From Clostridia bacterium (GTDB lineage: Bacteria; Bacillota; Clostridia; Christensenellales; Aristaeellaceae), in contig JAFRQX010000039.1 in assembly GCA_017428385.1 (NCBI GenBank), positions 1 to 64,000 on the forward strand: a stretch of 64,000 bases of DNA. Direction: 5' to 3'. The notes under the pieces were generated by a model. That model was not told the DNA's origin. It searched no databases and saw only the letters and a list, made by a program, of their open reading frames with translations. The position numbers and the translations under genes are program-made. Positions 1-7,435 of this stretch are shown piece by piece (position 1 is the stretch's first letter; every line of letters starts with the position of its first letter).

Positions 1-290
1 AGCAGCGGGTCGCCATTGCCCGGGCCATCCTGCGGAAGTCCCCGGTGATCATCCTGGATGAAGCCACCGCCTCCGTTGACGTGGAGACGGAGCAGCAGAT
101 CCAGCAGGCCATCGCCGGCGTGGCCGGAACCCGGACGATCATCGCCATCGCCCACCGGCTGTCCACCATCCGCAACGCCGACCAGATTCTCGTGATTGAG
201 GAAGGGCGGATTACGGAACGGGGCACGCATGACGAGCTGGTAAAGCTGGGAGGAAGCTACAGCCGGATGAATAACATTCAGGCAAACTGA
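1..290 (+). CDS. ABC exporter, C-terminal part of the ATPase domain (5' truncated)
   Basis: The reading frame is open from base 3, so this is the end of a gene that starts before the window. It begins inside the ABC signature tail (QRVAIARAIL), followed by Walker B (VIILDEATAS), the D-loop and the H-loop (AIAHRLST), and ends in the usual ERGTHDELV segment. The order and spacing match the nucleotide-binding domain of type IV (MsbA-like) half-transporters, which energise export across the membrane. The substrate cannot be deduced because the membrane domain is missing. A hairpin with a T run at 441-472 probably ends the transcript. Family assignment is firm. Confidence 0.93.
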   Translation, partial: QRVAIARAILRKSPVIILDEATASVDVETEQQIQQAIAGVAGTRTIIAIAHRLSTIRNADQILVIEEGRITERGTHDELVKLGGSYSRMNNIQAN

Positions 291-313
291 ATGCTTGTGC
301 ATTCTCGCAATAT

Positions 314-363
314 TGCGATCGCCGTTAACAAAGCCGCTTCGCGCCTTTGACGGCTGTAGCATG
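314..363. repeat. Hairpin repeat, copy 1 of 2
   Basis: TGCGATCGCCGTTAAC and GACGGCTGTAGCATG enclose a small GC-rich hairpin. The reverse complement of both ends recurs at 9988-10048 with a different inner hairpin. Only two copies are seen here. Confidence 0.5.
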
Positions 364-472
364 GGAGGCATTCGCCGTGCTGAAGCACGGATGCCTCCTC
401 AACAATTAACAATGCAGAATGATATAAACTTCAACCTATGCAGCATGTTGGACAATCAACATGCTGTTTTTT
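364..472 (+). terminator. Two hairpins, the second a Rho-independent terminator
   Basis: Bases 364-399 form a nested hairpin (outer arms GGAGGCAT/ATGCCTCC, inner arms CCGTGC/GCACGG). Bases 441-466 form a perfect 10-bp stem (CAGCATGTTG/CAACATGCTG) followed by six T. The second is a standard terminator, presumably for the ABC gene ending at 290. The rest of 291-640 is non-coding repeat material. Confidence 0.75.
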
Positions 473-504
473 GATGCAGCATCAAGTGGCCACCGCCGCC
501 AGGC

Positions 505-583
505 GGAATGTGACAGAGGGACAGACCAACTGTCATCATTCCAGAGGAACGTGACAGTTGGTCTGTCCCTGCTGTCACGTTCC
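505..583. repeat. Long imperfect inverted repeat
   Basis: The left arm (about 505-535) and right arm (about 552-583) are complementary over roughly 30 bases. Each arm contains the core GGGACAGACCAACTGTCA or its complement, and GGAA(C/T)GTGACAG sits at the outer ends. The layout resembles the REP hairpins around the transposase at 11.5-12.4 kb but the sequence differs. It could fold into one long stem. Confidence 0.6.
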
Positions 584-620
584 TTTTCTGCACCGCCGCA
601 GACACTATAATTGTTAATTT

Positions 621-647
621 GTAAAAAGGCCTTTCAGGCCTTTTTAC
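621..647. terminator. Bidirectional terminator
   Basis: GTAAAAAGGCCT, loop TTC, AGGCCTTTTTAC form a 12-bp perfect stem with A and T tracts on both sides. It overlaps the stop codon of the minus-strand gene at 644-898. Confidence 0.8.
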
Positions 648-898
648 ACTATTTCCCAGAACATGGTCGCGATTTCAAACTCCAGGTCCGCCTTGGCGCA
701 GGCCATGATGGCCTCCTCGCTGGGGCCGGCAGTCTCCTTGCCGCAGTAGCTGCCGCCGTAAGGATTCCACAGATCCTGTTCCTGCTTCCACTCCTTCCGG
801 AAGTCATTGATCTTCTCCCGGACGTTCGCGATCTTCCTCTCCGCCATATTCAGCACGCTCCTCATATTTCCGCCTCTTCCCGTGATCCTATATTCCAT
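644..898 (-). CDS. Hypothetical protein, small charged
   Basis: An open frame of about 84 residues on the minus strand, ending exactly at a perfect terminator hairpin, which supports it being real. The product is rich in K, E and R in its N-terminal half (AERKIANVREKINDFRKEW, probably helical), then has a short Gly/Tyr/Cys stretch and an acidic end. I recognise no family. Three starts are possible: 919 (GAGAGG, long spacing), 898 (AGGTGG 5 bases upstream) and 865 (GAGGCGG 4 bases upstream). I chose 898 as a compromise. No signal peptide or membrane segment is seen. Confidence 0.5.
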   Translation of the reverse strand: MEYRITGRGGNMRSVLNMAERKIANVREKINDFRKEWKQEQDLWNPYGGSYCGKETAGPSEEAIMACAKADLEFEIATMFWEIV

Positions 899-1101
899 GA
901 CTGCCACCTGTCCTTTCATTTTTTTGTTTCCCTCTCGGTTCATGTACATCATAGCCCATTAAATGATGCAATTTTGCCCCATTTTGCGACTTTTTACAAA
1001 ATTCTTAAAATTTTTGTAATTTTTTATCAAATTGGAAAAGTTACATGACGTTTTGAATGTTTTTTGTATGTATCCTGTATACGTGTAAAGAACCGTATTT
1101 G

Positions 1102-1132
1102 TATTGACATCTTTACAATAGGTGTCAATAAT
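1102..1132 (+). promoter_or_regulatory. Sigma-A promoter with overlapping dyad operator
   Basis: A perfect -35 TTGACA (1104-1109), a 17-base spacer and AATAAT (1127-1132) precede the small peptide gene. The arms TATTGACA (1102-1109) and TGTCAATA (1123-1130) are perfect inverted repeats with a 13-base spacer lying on the -35 and -10 elements. A regulator bound there would block RNA polymerase. Confidence 0.75.
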
Positions 1133-1183
1133 GGTAAACGGCAAAGAAAATGTACAGACTAATGCGGAAAGGAGGACACAATC

Positions 1184-1273
1184 ATGGAAAAGTATGAAGC
1201 TCTGGAAATGGAAGTGATCCGCTTTGAAGCGGAAGATGTTATTTGCGAGAGCCAGCGGTGGCCCACTAAGTAA
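1184..1273 (+). CDS. Candidate RiPP precursor peptide, 29 aa
   Basis: The 29-residue frame starts at an ATG 8 bases after AAAGGAGG, behind a consensus promoter, so it is very probably translated. The N-terminal part MEKYEALEMEVIRF has alternating acidic and hydrophobic residues, as in leader peptides that bind PqqD-like recognition domains. Y4 with L7 recalls the YxxP motif of lasso leaders, with P replaced. The C-terminal part, after EAEDVI, is CESQRWPTK: one Cys (C21), one Ser, a Trp and a C-terminal PTK. A weak hairpin separates it from a kinase-like, PqqD-like, S26 protease and ABC exporter gene set. That it is a precursor is inferred from size and context. The modified residues are unknown. 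It could instead be a signalling or leader peptide. Confidence 0.7.
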   Translation: MEKYEALEMEVIRFEAEDVICESQRWPTK

Positions 1274-1284
1274 GTAGCATCCCC

Positions 1285-1312
1285 GGCTGCACGGTTTGCC
1301 CGTACAGCCTTT
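1285..1312 (+). terminator. Weak terminator or attenuator after the peptide gene
   Basis: GGCTGCACGG and CCGTACAGCC pair with one mismatch around a 5-base loop, followed by only TTTCTG. Leaky hairpins like this often follow precursor genes and give more peptide message than enzyme message. A TATAAT at 1341-1346 lacks a clear -35. Confidence 0.5.
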
Positions 1313-1398
1313 CTGACCCATCCCCGGCATGTCTGCTGTTTATAATAGAAAATCACCCTGTTCCGCGCGACCGTTAATGCGAAAGGAGCCCCTCCATC

Positions 1399-2142
1399 AT
1401 GACAGGAACCTACCTGATCGGAGATCAGATGATCGGAATCAGTTCCCTGTATTCCGCTGTACATGATTACTGCCGGGATTACCGGGCAGTGGGAGCGCCC
1501 GTTTTTTATGTGGAAACAACTCCGGCAGACCTGGTTTTTGAGCGGGAACGCTCCGAACAGATCGGCGAGGTGATCCCAGTGCAGTCCGAAGAGATCCGGA
1601 ACAAAGAGCTTGAACTGCTGGCGGTTTACCGGAGGATCGCGGAACAGATGCCCTTCCGGGATACCTTCCTGTTTCATGGATCCGCCATTGCAGTGGACGG
1701 CGCCGCTTACCTGTTTACCGCCAAAAGCGGAACCGGCAAAAGCACCCACACCCGCCTGTGGCGGGAAATGCTGGGGAACCAGGCGGTGATGGTGAACGAT
1801 GACAAGCCGCTGATCCGCCTTACCGAAGACGGCGCGGTTGTTTACGGCACGCCCTGGAACGGAAAGCACCGCCTGGGCACAAATATCTCGGTTCCGTTGA
1901 AGGCCGTCTGCATCCTCGAGCGCGCGAAGCAGAACACGATCCGCGCCATAACCCGCGAGGAAGCGTTCCCCATGCTGATTCAGCAAAGCTACCGTCCCCT
2001 GGATCCGGCAGCACTGGCAAAGACCCTGTCCCTGGTGGACCGGTTGAGCCGGACCGTTTCCCTGTACCGGCTGGGATGCAATATGGATCCGGAAGCAGCG
2101 GAACTGTCCTACAACATCATGAAGGAGGCCACCCGGCAATGA
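1399..2142 (+). CDS. HPr kinase-like (PaeK-type) protein
   Basis: A 247-residue protein with the P-loop AKSGTGKSTH at residues 108-117, the acidic pair NDDKP around 133-137 and GTPWNGK at 150-156. These match the HPr serine kinase C-terminal fold used by small stand-alone kinases in peptide clusters. PaeK of the paeninodin lasso cluster phosphorylates a C-terminal Ser of the precursor (established). The full bacterial HprK N-terminal domain is absent, so carbon-catabolite signalling is unlikely. AAAGGAG lies upstream of the ATG. Its stop overlaps the next start (ATGA), so translation is coupled. A plausible target is S23 or T28 of the 29-residue peptide. Phosphorylation here is inference. Confidence 0.8.
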   Translation: MTGTYLIGDQMIGISSLYSAVHDYCRDYRAVGAPVFYVETTPADLVFERERSEQIGEVIPVQSEEIRNKELELLAVYRRIAEQMPFRDTFLFHGSAIAVDGAAYLFTAKSGTGKSTHTRLWREMLGNQAVMVNDDKPLIRLTEDGAVVYGTPWNGKHRLGTNISVPLKAVCILERAKQNTIRAITREEAFPMLIQQSYRPLDPAALAKTLSLVDRLSRTVSLYRLGCNMDPEAAELSYNIMKEATRQ

Positions 2143-2399
2143 AACTGAAAAAAGAATTCCTGTGCCACACGACCGACCAGGAGGCCATGCTGGTTCCTAC
2201 CGGACGGGCCGGTTTTGCCGGCCTGGTCAGGGGCAACAAGACCCTGGGCATCATCCTGAACCTGCTGGAAAAGGAAACCACCGAGGCGGAGATCATCGCC
2301 GCGATGAAGGCGCGTTTTGACGCGCCGGAAGAGGTGCTGGCCCGGGACGTCCGGACCGCGCTGCAGAACCTGCGGGACGTCGGCGCGCTGGCCGAATAA
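2139..2399 (+). CDS. PqqD-like RiPP recognition element protein
   Basis: An 86-residue protein of PqqD family size. It opens with MKLKKEFLCHTT, then a beta-rich stretch (EAMLVPTGRAGFAGLVRGN), then helices that include LLEKETTEAEIIAAMKARF and a C-terminal ALQNLRDVGALAE. This is the three-strand, three-helix winged fold that binds leader peptides and presents them to tailoring enzymes. Its start overlaps the kinase-like gene by four bases and the next gene begins 4 bases after its stop. In lasso clusters the equivalent protein is B1. No B2 protease or cyclase is nearby. Good confidence on family, moderate on the bound partner. Confidence 0.85.
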   Translation: MKLKKEFLCHTTDQEAMLVPTGRAGFAGLVRGNKTLGIILNLLEKETTEAEIIAAMKARFDAPEEVLARDVRTALQNLRDVGALAE

Positions 2400-2403
2400 G
2401 AAG

Positions 2404-2844
2404 ATGGATTATGAATCATACCTGGCGGAGCACGACAGCCTGACCTACCGGATGACAGGCGTGAGCATGCTGCCGCTGCTGCGGGAAGGCCGGGATCTTT
2501 TCACCGTGCGCCGGAAAAAGCCCGGGGAACGGTGCCGGCCCGGGGATGTGGTGCTGTACCGCAGGCCGCCGAACCACTATGTGCTGCACCGGGTCATGCA
2601 GATCCGGAACGAGGATTACGTCATCCTGGGGGACAACTGCATCGCGCGGGAATACGGCATCCGGGACGAAGATATCCTCGGCGTGATGACGGGCTACGTG
2701 CGGAAAGGCAAAGCCCACAGCACGAAAGAACTCCCCTGCCGGTTGTATACCTTCCTGATGCTGCACGCAGCCAGCCTCCGGATCTTCCTGAAACGATGCG
2801 GGGGCAAAATCCGGAAGATCGCCGGGAGGATCGTCCATGCGTAA
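2404..2844 (+). CDS. S24/S26-family (SipW-like) peptidase
   Basis: A 146-residue protein. MTGVSMLPLL at 17-26 carries the S26 nucleophile Ser21. PGDVVLYR at 46-53 and YVILGDN at 72-78 are further S26 boxes. Where Gram-positive type I signal peptidases have the Lys base, this one has LHRV with His62, as in SipW and the ER-type Ser/His enzymes. There is no N-terminal membrane anchor, although a weakly hydrophobic stretch lies near 114-128, so it may act at the inner face of the membrane. In this operon it is the obvious candidate to remove the peptide leader. It overlaps the ABC gene by 8 bases. Activity on the peptide is inferred. Confidence 0.8.
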   Translation: MDYESYLAEHDSLTYRMTGVSMLPLLREGRDLFTVRRKKPGERCRPGDVVLYRRPPNHYVLHRVMQIRNEDYVILGDNCIAREYGIRDEDILGVMTGYVRKGKAHSTKELPCRLYTFLMLHAASLRIFLKRCGGKIRKIAGRIVHA

Positions 2845-4504
2845 TCATACCGTTGCCTGGCTCTGGCGGACGCCGGGGCGGAAAAAAGGATATGTCGCGG
2901 CGCTGACGGCGGTACAGGTCCTGACCGGATTTCTCAACGTCGGTTTCGCGCTGCTGTTGCGGAATGTGATCAACAGCGCCGTAGATCGGAACAGCGGCGC
3001 TTTTTGGCATTACACGGTACTGCTGATCCTGCTGACGGCAGGATCACTCCTGCTGCATATGATCAACCGGTGGCTGACAGAGCTTTCCAAAGCGCAGCTT
3101 GAAAACCTGTTCAAGCGGCGGCTGACCGCGGCCATCCTGCGGAAAGAGTACGCGGCCGTGAGCGCCGTTCACTCCGGTGAATGGATGAACCGGCTGACAA
3201 ACGATACGCGCATTGTTGCTGAAAACTATACAGAACTGATTCCGGGCCTCTCCGGCATGGGGGTCCGGCTTGTTGCTGCCGTCACGATGCTGATTGTGCT
3301 GGACCGCCATTTTGCCGCGATCCTGCTGCCCAGCGGCATGGCAATGATCGCACTGTCCGTTCTGCTGCGGGGAGCGCTGAAACGCCTGCACACGCGGATG
3401 CAGGAATCGGACGGGAAACTGCGGATTTTCCTGCAGGAATGCATCGGAAACCTGATGATCGTCAAATCCTACGCGGCGGAAGAGCACGCAGAACAGGAAG
3501 CCGCAAACCGGATGCACACCCACCTGCGGGACCGGATGCGGAAAAACAACCTGGCCAACCTGGGCACCTCCGGCGTGGCCGTGGCGATCAACGCGATGTA
3601 TGTATACGGCATCATCTACTGCGCCCGGGGCATTATGACCGGCTCCGTTTCCTACGGCACGCTGACCGCCGTGATGCAGCTGATCGCCCAGATCCAGGGC
3701 CCCATTACCAGCATCAGCGGATACCTGCCGCGATGGTTTGCCATGCTGGCCAGCGCCGAGCGCCTGATGGAAGCGGAGCAGCTGAAAGATGAACAGACGG
3801 AAGAGAGAATGACGCCCGCACAGATCCGGGACTTTTATGACAGCCGTTTCCGGGCCCTCCGCCTCCGGGACGTCTGCTTCACCTACGCCGGGGAAGACCG
3901 GCAGGAGATCCTGAAAAACCTCAGCCTGGAAATCCGGAAGGGCGAAACCGTCGCCTTCTGCGGGCACAGCGGCTGCGGCAAATCCACCGTGCTGAAGCTG
4001 CTGCTGGGCATGTATCCGCCGGACAGCGGGGAAATCACCGTGGACGGACAGCCGCTGACCGCGGCCTGGCGCGGGCTGTTTGCCTATGTGCCCCAGGGAA
4101 ACGCCCTGCTGCACGGAACCATCCGGGATATTGTCTCCTTCGCGGATCCGGCGCATGCCGGGGATGAAGAACGCCTGGGGCGGGCGCTGCGGACCGCCTG
4201 CGCGGAGGAATTCGTTTCCGGGCTGGAGCAGGGCGCGGATACGGAGCTGGGCGAACGTGGCGCGGGCCTGTCCGAAGGCCAGACGCAGCGGCTGGCCATT
4301 GCGAGGGCCATCTTTTCCGGACGGCCGGTGCTGCTGCTGGATGAATCCACCAGCGCCCTGGACGCGGAAACGGAAGAACAGCTGCTGAAGAACCTGCGCG
4401 GCCTGACAGACAGGACCGTGATCATCGTGACGCACCGGCCGGCGGCGCTGGCCATCTGCGACCGGGTGCTGCGGTTTACCGAAGAAGGAGGATGCGAAGC
4501 ATGA
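2837..4504 (+). CDS. ABC exporter half-transporter, membrane domain plus ATPase
   Basis: A 555-residue protein: about six membrane helices in residues 1-320, then an ATPase domain with Walker A GHSGCGKST from residue 376, a degenerate signature LSEGQTQRL, Walker B VLLLDEST and the H-loop VTHRP. No N-terminal C39 peptidase domain is present, so leader removal must be done by another protein, consistent with the S26 peptidase just upstream. It overlaps both neighbours, so one transcript with translational coupling is likely. The probable role is export of the matured peptide as a homodimer. The LSEGQ signature is a mild departure from LSGGQ. Confidence 0.92.
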   Translation: MRNHTVAWLWRTPGRKKGYVAALTAVQVLTGFLNVGFALLLRNVINSAVDRNSGAFWHYTVLLILLTAGSLLLHMINRWLTELSKAQLENLFKRRLTAAILRKEYAAVSAVHSGEWMNRLTNDTRIVAENYTELIPGLSGMGVRLVAAVTMLIVLDRHFAAILLPSGMAMIALSVLLRGALKRLHTRMQESDGKLRIFLQECIGNLMIVKSYAAEEHAEQEAANRMHTHLRDRMRKNNLANLGTSGVAVAINAMYVYGIIYCARGIMTGSVSYGTLTAVMQLIAQIQGPITSISGYLPRWFAMLASAERLMEAEQLKDEQTEERMTPAQIRDFYDSRFRALRLRDVCFTYAGEDRQEILKNLSLEIRKGETVAFCGHSGCGKSTVLKLLLGMYPPDSGEITVDGQPLTAAWRGLFAYVPQGNALLHGTIRDIVSFADPAHAGDEERLGRALRTACAEEFVSGLEQGADTELGERGAGLSEGQTQRLAIARAIFSGRPVLLLDESTSALDAETEEQLLKNLRGLTDRTVIIVTHRPAALAICDRVLRFTEEGGCEA

Positions 4505-5622
4505 TGACGGAGGAAAACAAAAAGGTACTGGACGACCTGGTTTATCTCGCGGCCTGCGCGGTGAACGGGCAGGTTCCGGAGAAAAGCTGGACAGAGGGAA
4601 TGGATCTTTCCCTCGTATATGAAGCCGCGCAGAATCATAAGCTGGCGGCTGCCGCCGGAATGGCGCTGGAATCCGCCGGCATCCGGAACGGGGCTTTTGT
4701 GCAGGCCGTTGCCAAGGCTATGCGGAAAAACGCCCTGCTGGACGCGGACCGGGCGGAGCTGACTCGGAAGCTGGAGGAAGCAGGCATCTGGTATATGCCG
4801 CTGAAGGGCGCCATCCTCAAGGACCTGTATCCCCGCTATGGCATGCGCGAAATGGCGGACAACGATATCCTGGTGGACGCTTCCCGGGCGAAGGAAGTCA
4901 GCCGGATCATGCAGGAACTGGGGTTTAAAGTGAAAGAGGCCGGAAAACGCCACCATGATGAATACTGGAAACCGCCTGTCAGCAATTTTGAGATCCACCG
5001 GATGCTGTTCAGCGGCCTGGATGGCGTCGTCTTTCATGAGTATTACACGGACGTGGAAAAACACTTGATCCCGGACAAAGAGGGCGCCTGCGGACGGCAT
5101 TTTTCGACCGAGGATTTCTATCTGTACCTGGTTGCCCACGAGTGCAAGCATTACCGCAACGGCGGTACCGGGATCCGTTCCCTGCTGGACACCTATGTGT
5201 TCCTGAAGCATTACGGAGACAAACTGAATATGGACTACGTGGCTGCGGAAGCCGAAAAAATGGGAACCACCGCCTTTGAAAAGCAAAACCGGAAGCTGGC
5301 CATTCAGGTGTTCGGCGGGGAAACGCTGACGGAAGCGGACCGGGAAAGGCTCACCTATTACGCCTCTTCCGGAGCTTACGGTACATTTGACCATGATGTG
5401 GCCAACAAGGTTAACGACTTCGGCGGCGGGTTTCGCGGAAAAATCCGCTTCTTCCTCTCCCGCCTGTTTATGCCCATGGATAAAATCAAATATGCCTATC
5501 CGTTAGTCTACCGGCATAAAATCCTGCTGCCTTTCCTGTATGTTTACCGGATCATCAAGGGACTGACAACCCGCAGGGGCGTTACCATGGCCGACCTGAA
5601 AGCGCTGAAAAAAACGATGTGA
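4501..5622 (+). CDS. Nucleotidyltransferase family protein (NTP_transf_5 type)
   Basis: A 373-residue protein with the family motif WYMPLKGAILKDLYP followed by MREMADNDILVD, the two Asp being the expected metal ligands of a polymerase-beta-type nucleotidyltransferase. Members of this poorly known family occur in capsule loci and in paeninodin-type lasso peptide clusters (PaeN). The start at 4501 forms an ATGA overlap with the exporter stop and has AAGGAGG at 4485-4491. The upstream ATG at 4492 is too close to that site. It may add a nucleotide to, or further elaborate, a phosphorylated peptide, but that is speculative. Family confidence is good, role is unknown. Confidence 0.8.
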   Translation: MMTEENKKVLDDLVYLAACAVNGQVPEKSWTEGMDLSLVYEAAQNHKLAAAAGMALESAGIRNGAFVQAVAKAMRKNALLDADRAELTRKLEEAGIWYMPLKGAILKDLYPRYGMREMADNDILVDASRAKEVSRIMQELGFKVKEAGKRHHDEYWKPPVSNFEIHRMLFSGLDGVVFHEYYTDVEKHLIPDKEGACGRHFSTEDFYLYLVAHECKHYRNGGTGIRSLLDTYVFLKHYGDKLNMDYVAAEAEKMGTTAFEKQNRKLAIQVFGGETLTEADRERLTYYASSGAYGTFDHDVANKVNDFGGGFRGKIRFFLSRLFMPMDKIKYAYPLVYRHKILLPFLYVYRIIKGLTTRRGVTMADLKALKKTM

Positions 5623-5633
5623 GGAAAAAGCAG

Positions 5634-6284
5634 ATGATCATCAGAGAAACGAACCCGGGAGACCTGAAACGGGTCAAAGAAATGGCGCGGCTGCACCTCA
5701 ATACCTTTCCGGACTACTTTCTTTCCATGCTGGGGCTCCCTTTCATGAAGGCCGTCTACCGGGAGTATATTGAAGATCCGAACGCCGGTATCGTCATCGC
5801 GGAAGAAGACGGAAACCTGGTAGGGCTTTTGTCCTACATGGACGGCACCTCCCAGGTGCCGGTCAACGTGATCAACAGCCGCCCGCTCCTGTTCCTGTAC
5901 AGCGCCGCCCGCCTGATCCTGCGCAAACCGTCCCTGTACCGGAATGTGAAAAATCTTTATGAATCCTGCAAAAAGGCAAAATCAAAGGTTTATTCCCGGA
6001 AGTTTATCGAGCTGGGTTCCTTTGCCCTCTATCCGCACCTGAGGGGAAACGGCACCGGAACAAAAATGCTGGATTACATCAAGGCCATGCCGGACTACAA
6101 TACCTGCGACTGCGTCAGCCTGACCACCGCCTCGGATGACAACGACCGGGTCAACCTCTTTTACCTGAAGCGCGGATTTGTTCCCGTCGGCATGGTTACC
6201 ATGCCCGAAGGAAAGTGTATGACCATATACCAGTACAGCCCGAATCCCACAAAGTACCGGTCCGCCGGCGTGATCACGCAATAA
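5634..6284 (+). CDS. GNAT-family N-acetyltransferase
   Basis: A 216-residue protein starting MIIRETNPGDLKRV, the usual GNAT opening. The acetyl-CoA-binding motif A is LGSFALYPHLRGNGTGTKML (YPHLRGNGTG corresponds to R/QxxGxG/A). The final NLFYLKRGFVPVG is the typical C-terminal motif B. The start at 5634 has GAGG 8 bases upstream. An upstream in-frame ATG at 5619 lies inside the end of the preceding gene. It is the last gene of the peptide operon. Acetylating the peptide (N-terminus or K29) or giving self-protection are both possible. The substrate cannot be read from sequence. Confidence 0.8.
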   Translation: MIIRETNPGDLKRVKEMARLHLNTFPDYFLSMLGLPFMKAVYREYIEDPNAGIVIAEEDGNLVGLLSYMDGTSQVPVNVINSRPLLFLYSAARLILRKPSLYRNVKNLYESCKKAKSKVYSRKFIELGSFALYPHLRGNGTGTKMLDYIKAMPDYNTCDCVSLTTASDDNDRVNLFYLKRGFVPVGMVTMPEGKCMTIYQYSPNPTKYRSAGVITQ

Positions 6285-6289
6285 AAATG

Positions 6290-6339
6290 TTGTAAATATG
6301 CCCCATTCTTGCTACAATTCAACAAAAGCGAACCGGTTC
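6290..6339 (+). promoter_or_regulatory. Promoter and palindrome upstream of the WYL regulator
   Basis: TTGTAA (6290-6295), a 17-base spacer and TACAAT (6313-6318) form a good sigma-A promoter. The perfect palindrome GAACCGGTTC (6330-6339) lies just downstream of the expected transcription start and could be an autoregulatory operator. Confidence 0.6.
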
Positions 6340-6379
6340 ACCTGTGTGTTTTCTTTGGGAAAAAGAGGGGAAAAGGTAC

Positions 6380-7429
6380 ATGAACAACCAGAAGAAATAT
6401 ATCCATTTCCAGCTGCTTCAGATCCTGAAAGAGGAAACGGACAGCGAACATCCCCTGCGGCAGAAGGATCTGGTGCAGCGCCTGGGCGTGGACCGGGGCA
6501 CGGTCAGCCGCGCCCTGGGGGACCTGCTGGATGACCCGCTGAACAGCCGGGTTCGCTCCGTCAACCTGGAAAGGGAAACGGAGGACGGGGACGAGGACAA
6601 GCGGTCCTACCACTCCAACGTCTACTATGACCATGAGTTCTCCACCGCGGAGCTACGCTGGCTGATTGACGGTATCCTCTTCAGCCGCAATGTGCCCCAT
6701 GCCCAGCGGGATGAGCTGATCGGCAAGCTGATCGCCCTGGGCGGCCGCCAGTTCCGCCAGACCCGCTCCATGGCAAAGGTCCGCCGCCTCTCCGGCGACG
6801 AACCCACCAACAAGGAACTGTTCAACAATATTGAACTGATCAACAAAGCCATTGACGAGCAGAAGAAGATTTCCACCGTCTACTGCTTCATGGGGCCGGA
6901 TTTCACCCTGGAACCCTCCGCCGCATCCGCAGGCGGTCCCCAGATCCTGAATCCCTATGCCATGGTGGTGCGCAACGGCTTTTATTTCCTGATCTGCAGC
7001 AACAACAAATACAATAGCCTGACCCATTACCGTATCGACCGGATGACGGAAGTGAAGATCCTGAAGGAGCCTGTGAAGCCCATCCGGGAGCTGGAAGGCT
7101 TCAAGGCCGGTTTTGATATCCAGGAATACATGAGCCACAACATCAACATGGCCTTCGGCAAGCCGGAGCGGATCACCTTCATCGCCAAGCCCAAGGCCGT
7201 GAGGGAGATCATCGACGCCTTCGGCCGGGGCGTGACCTTTACCCGCCGGAAGGACGGGGACCTGGACTGCGTGGTTTATGTGCCGGAATACGACATGGAG
7301 CGCTGGGTGCTCCAGTTCGGGGATATTGTAACGGTCACCGGGCCGGAAACGCTTTTAGACAAACTTAGGAAGTACTCTATGATTCTCGCAGAAAAGTATG
7401 CAAAAGAGGCTCCTGCGGAGCCCCAATGA
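6380..7429 (+). CDS. HTH and WYL-domain transcriptional regulator
   Basis: A 349-residue protein. Residues about 15-70 hold a winged helix (RQKDLVQRLGVDRGTVSRAL). The middle and C-terminal part match WYL regulators, which usually sense a nucleic-acid or small-molecule ligand: ILNPYAMVVRNGFYFLICSN is the WYL-like strand region, followed by YRIDRMTEVKIL and a WCX-like end (WVLQFGDIVTVTGPE). It has its own promoter and RBS and follows the peptide operon in the same direction, so it may regulate it or just be a neighbour. A GGCTCC/GGAGCC hairpin lies at the 3' end. Confidence 0.88.
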   Translation: MNNQKKYIHFQLLQILKEETDSEHPLRQKDLVQRLGVDRGTVSRALGDLLDDPLNSRVRSVNLERETEDGDEDKRSYHSNVYYDHEFSTAELRWLIDGILFSRNVPHAQRDELIGKLIALGGRQFRQTRSMAKVRRLSGDEPTNKELFNNIELINKAIDEQKKISTVYCFMGPDFTLEPSAASAGGPQILNPYAMVVRNGFYFLICSNNKYNSLTHYRIDRMTEVKILKEPVKPIRELEGFKAGFDIQEYMSHNINMAFGKPERITFIAKPKAVREIIDAFGRGVTFTRRKDGDLDCVVYVPEYDMERWVLQFGDIVTVTGPETLLDKLRKYSMILAEKYAKEAPAEPQ

Positions 7430-7435
7430 ATAAGA

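Noticed and set aside
644..952. Full 102-residue form of the minus-strand hypothetical gene
   Set aside because: The first Met codons lack a ribosome site; later starts at 919, 898 or 865 have one.
1341..1346. Second promoter before the kinase-like gene
   Set aside because: TATAAT is present, but no -35 lies at usable distance and the TG of an extended -10 is one base out of place.
1184..6284. Lasso peptide cluster in the strict sense
   Set aside because: No asparagine-synthetase-like cyclase or B2 protease is encoded, and the peptide has no suitable Gly/Ala/Cys/Ser followed by Asp or Glu at ring distance.
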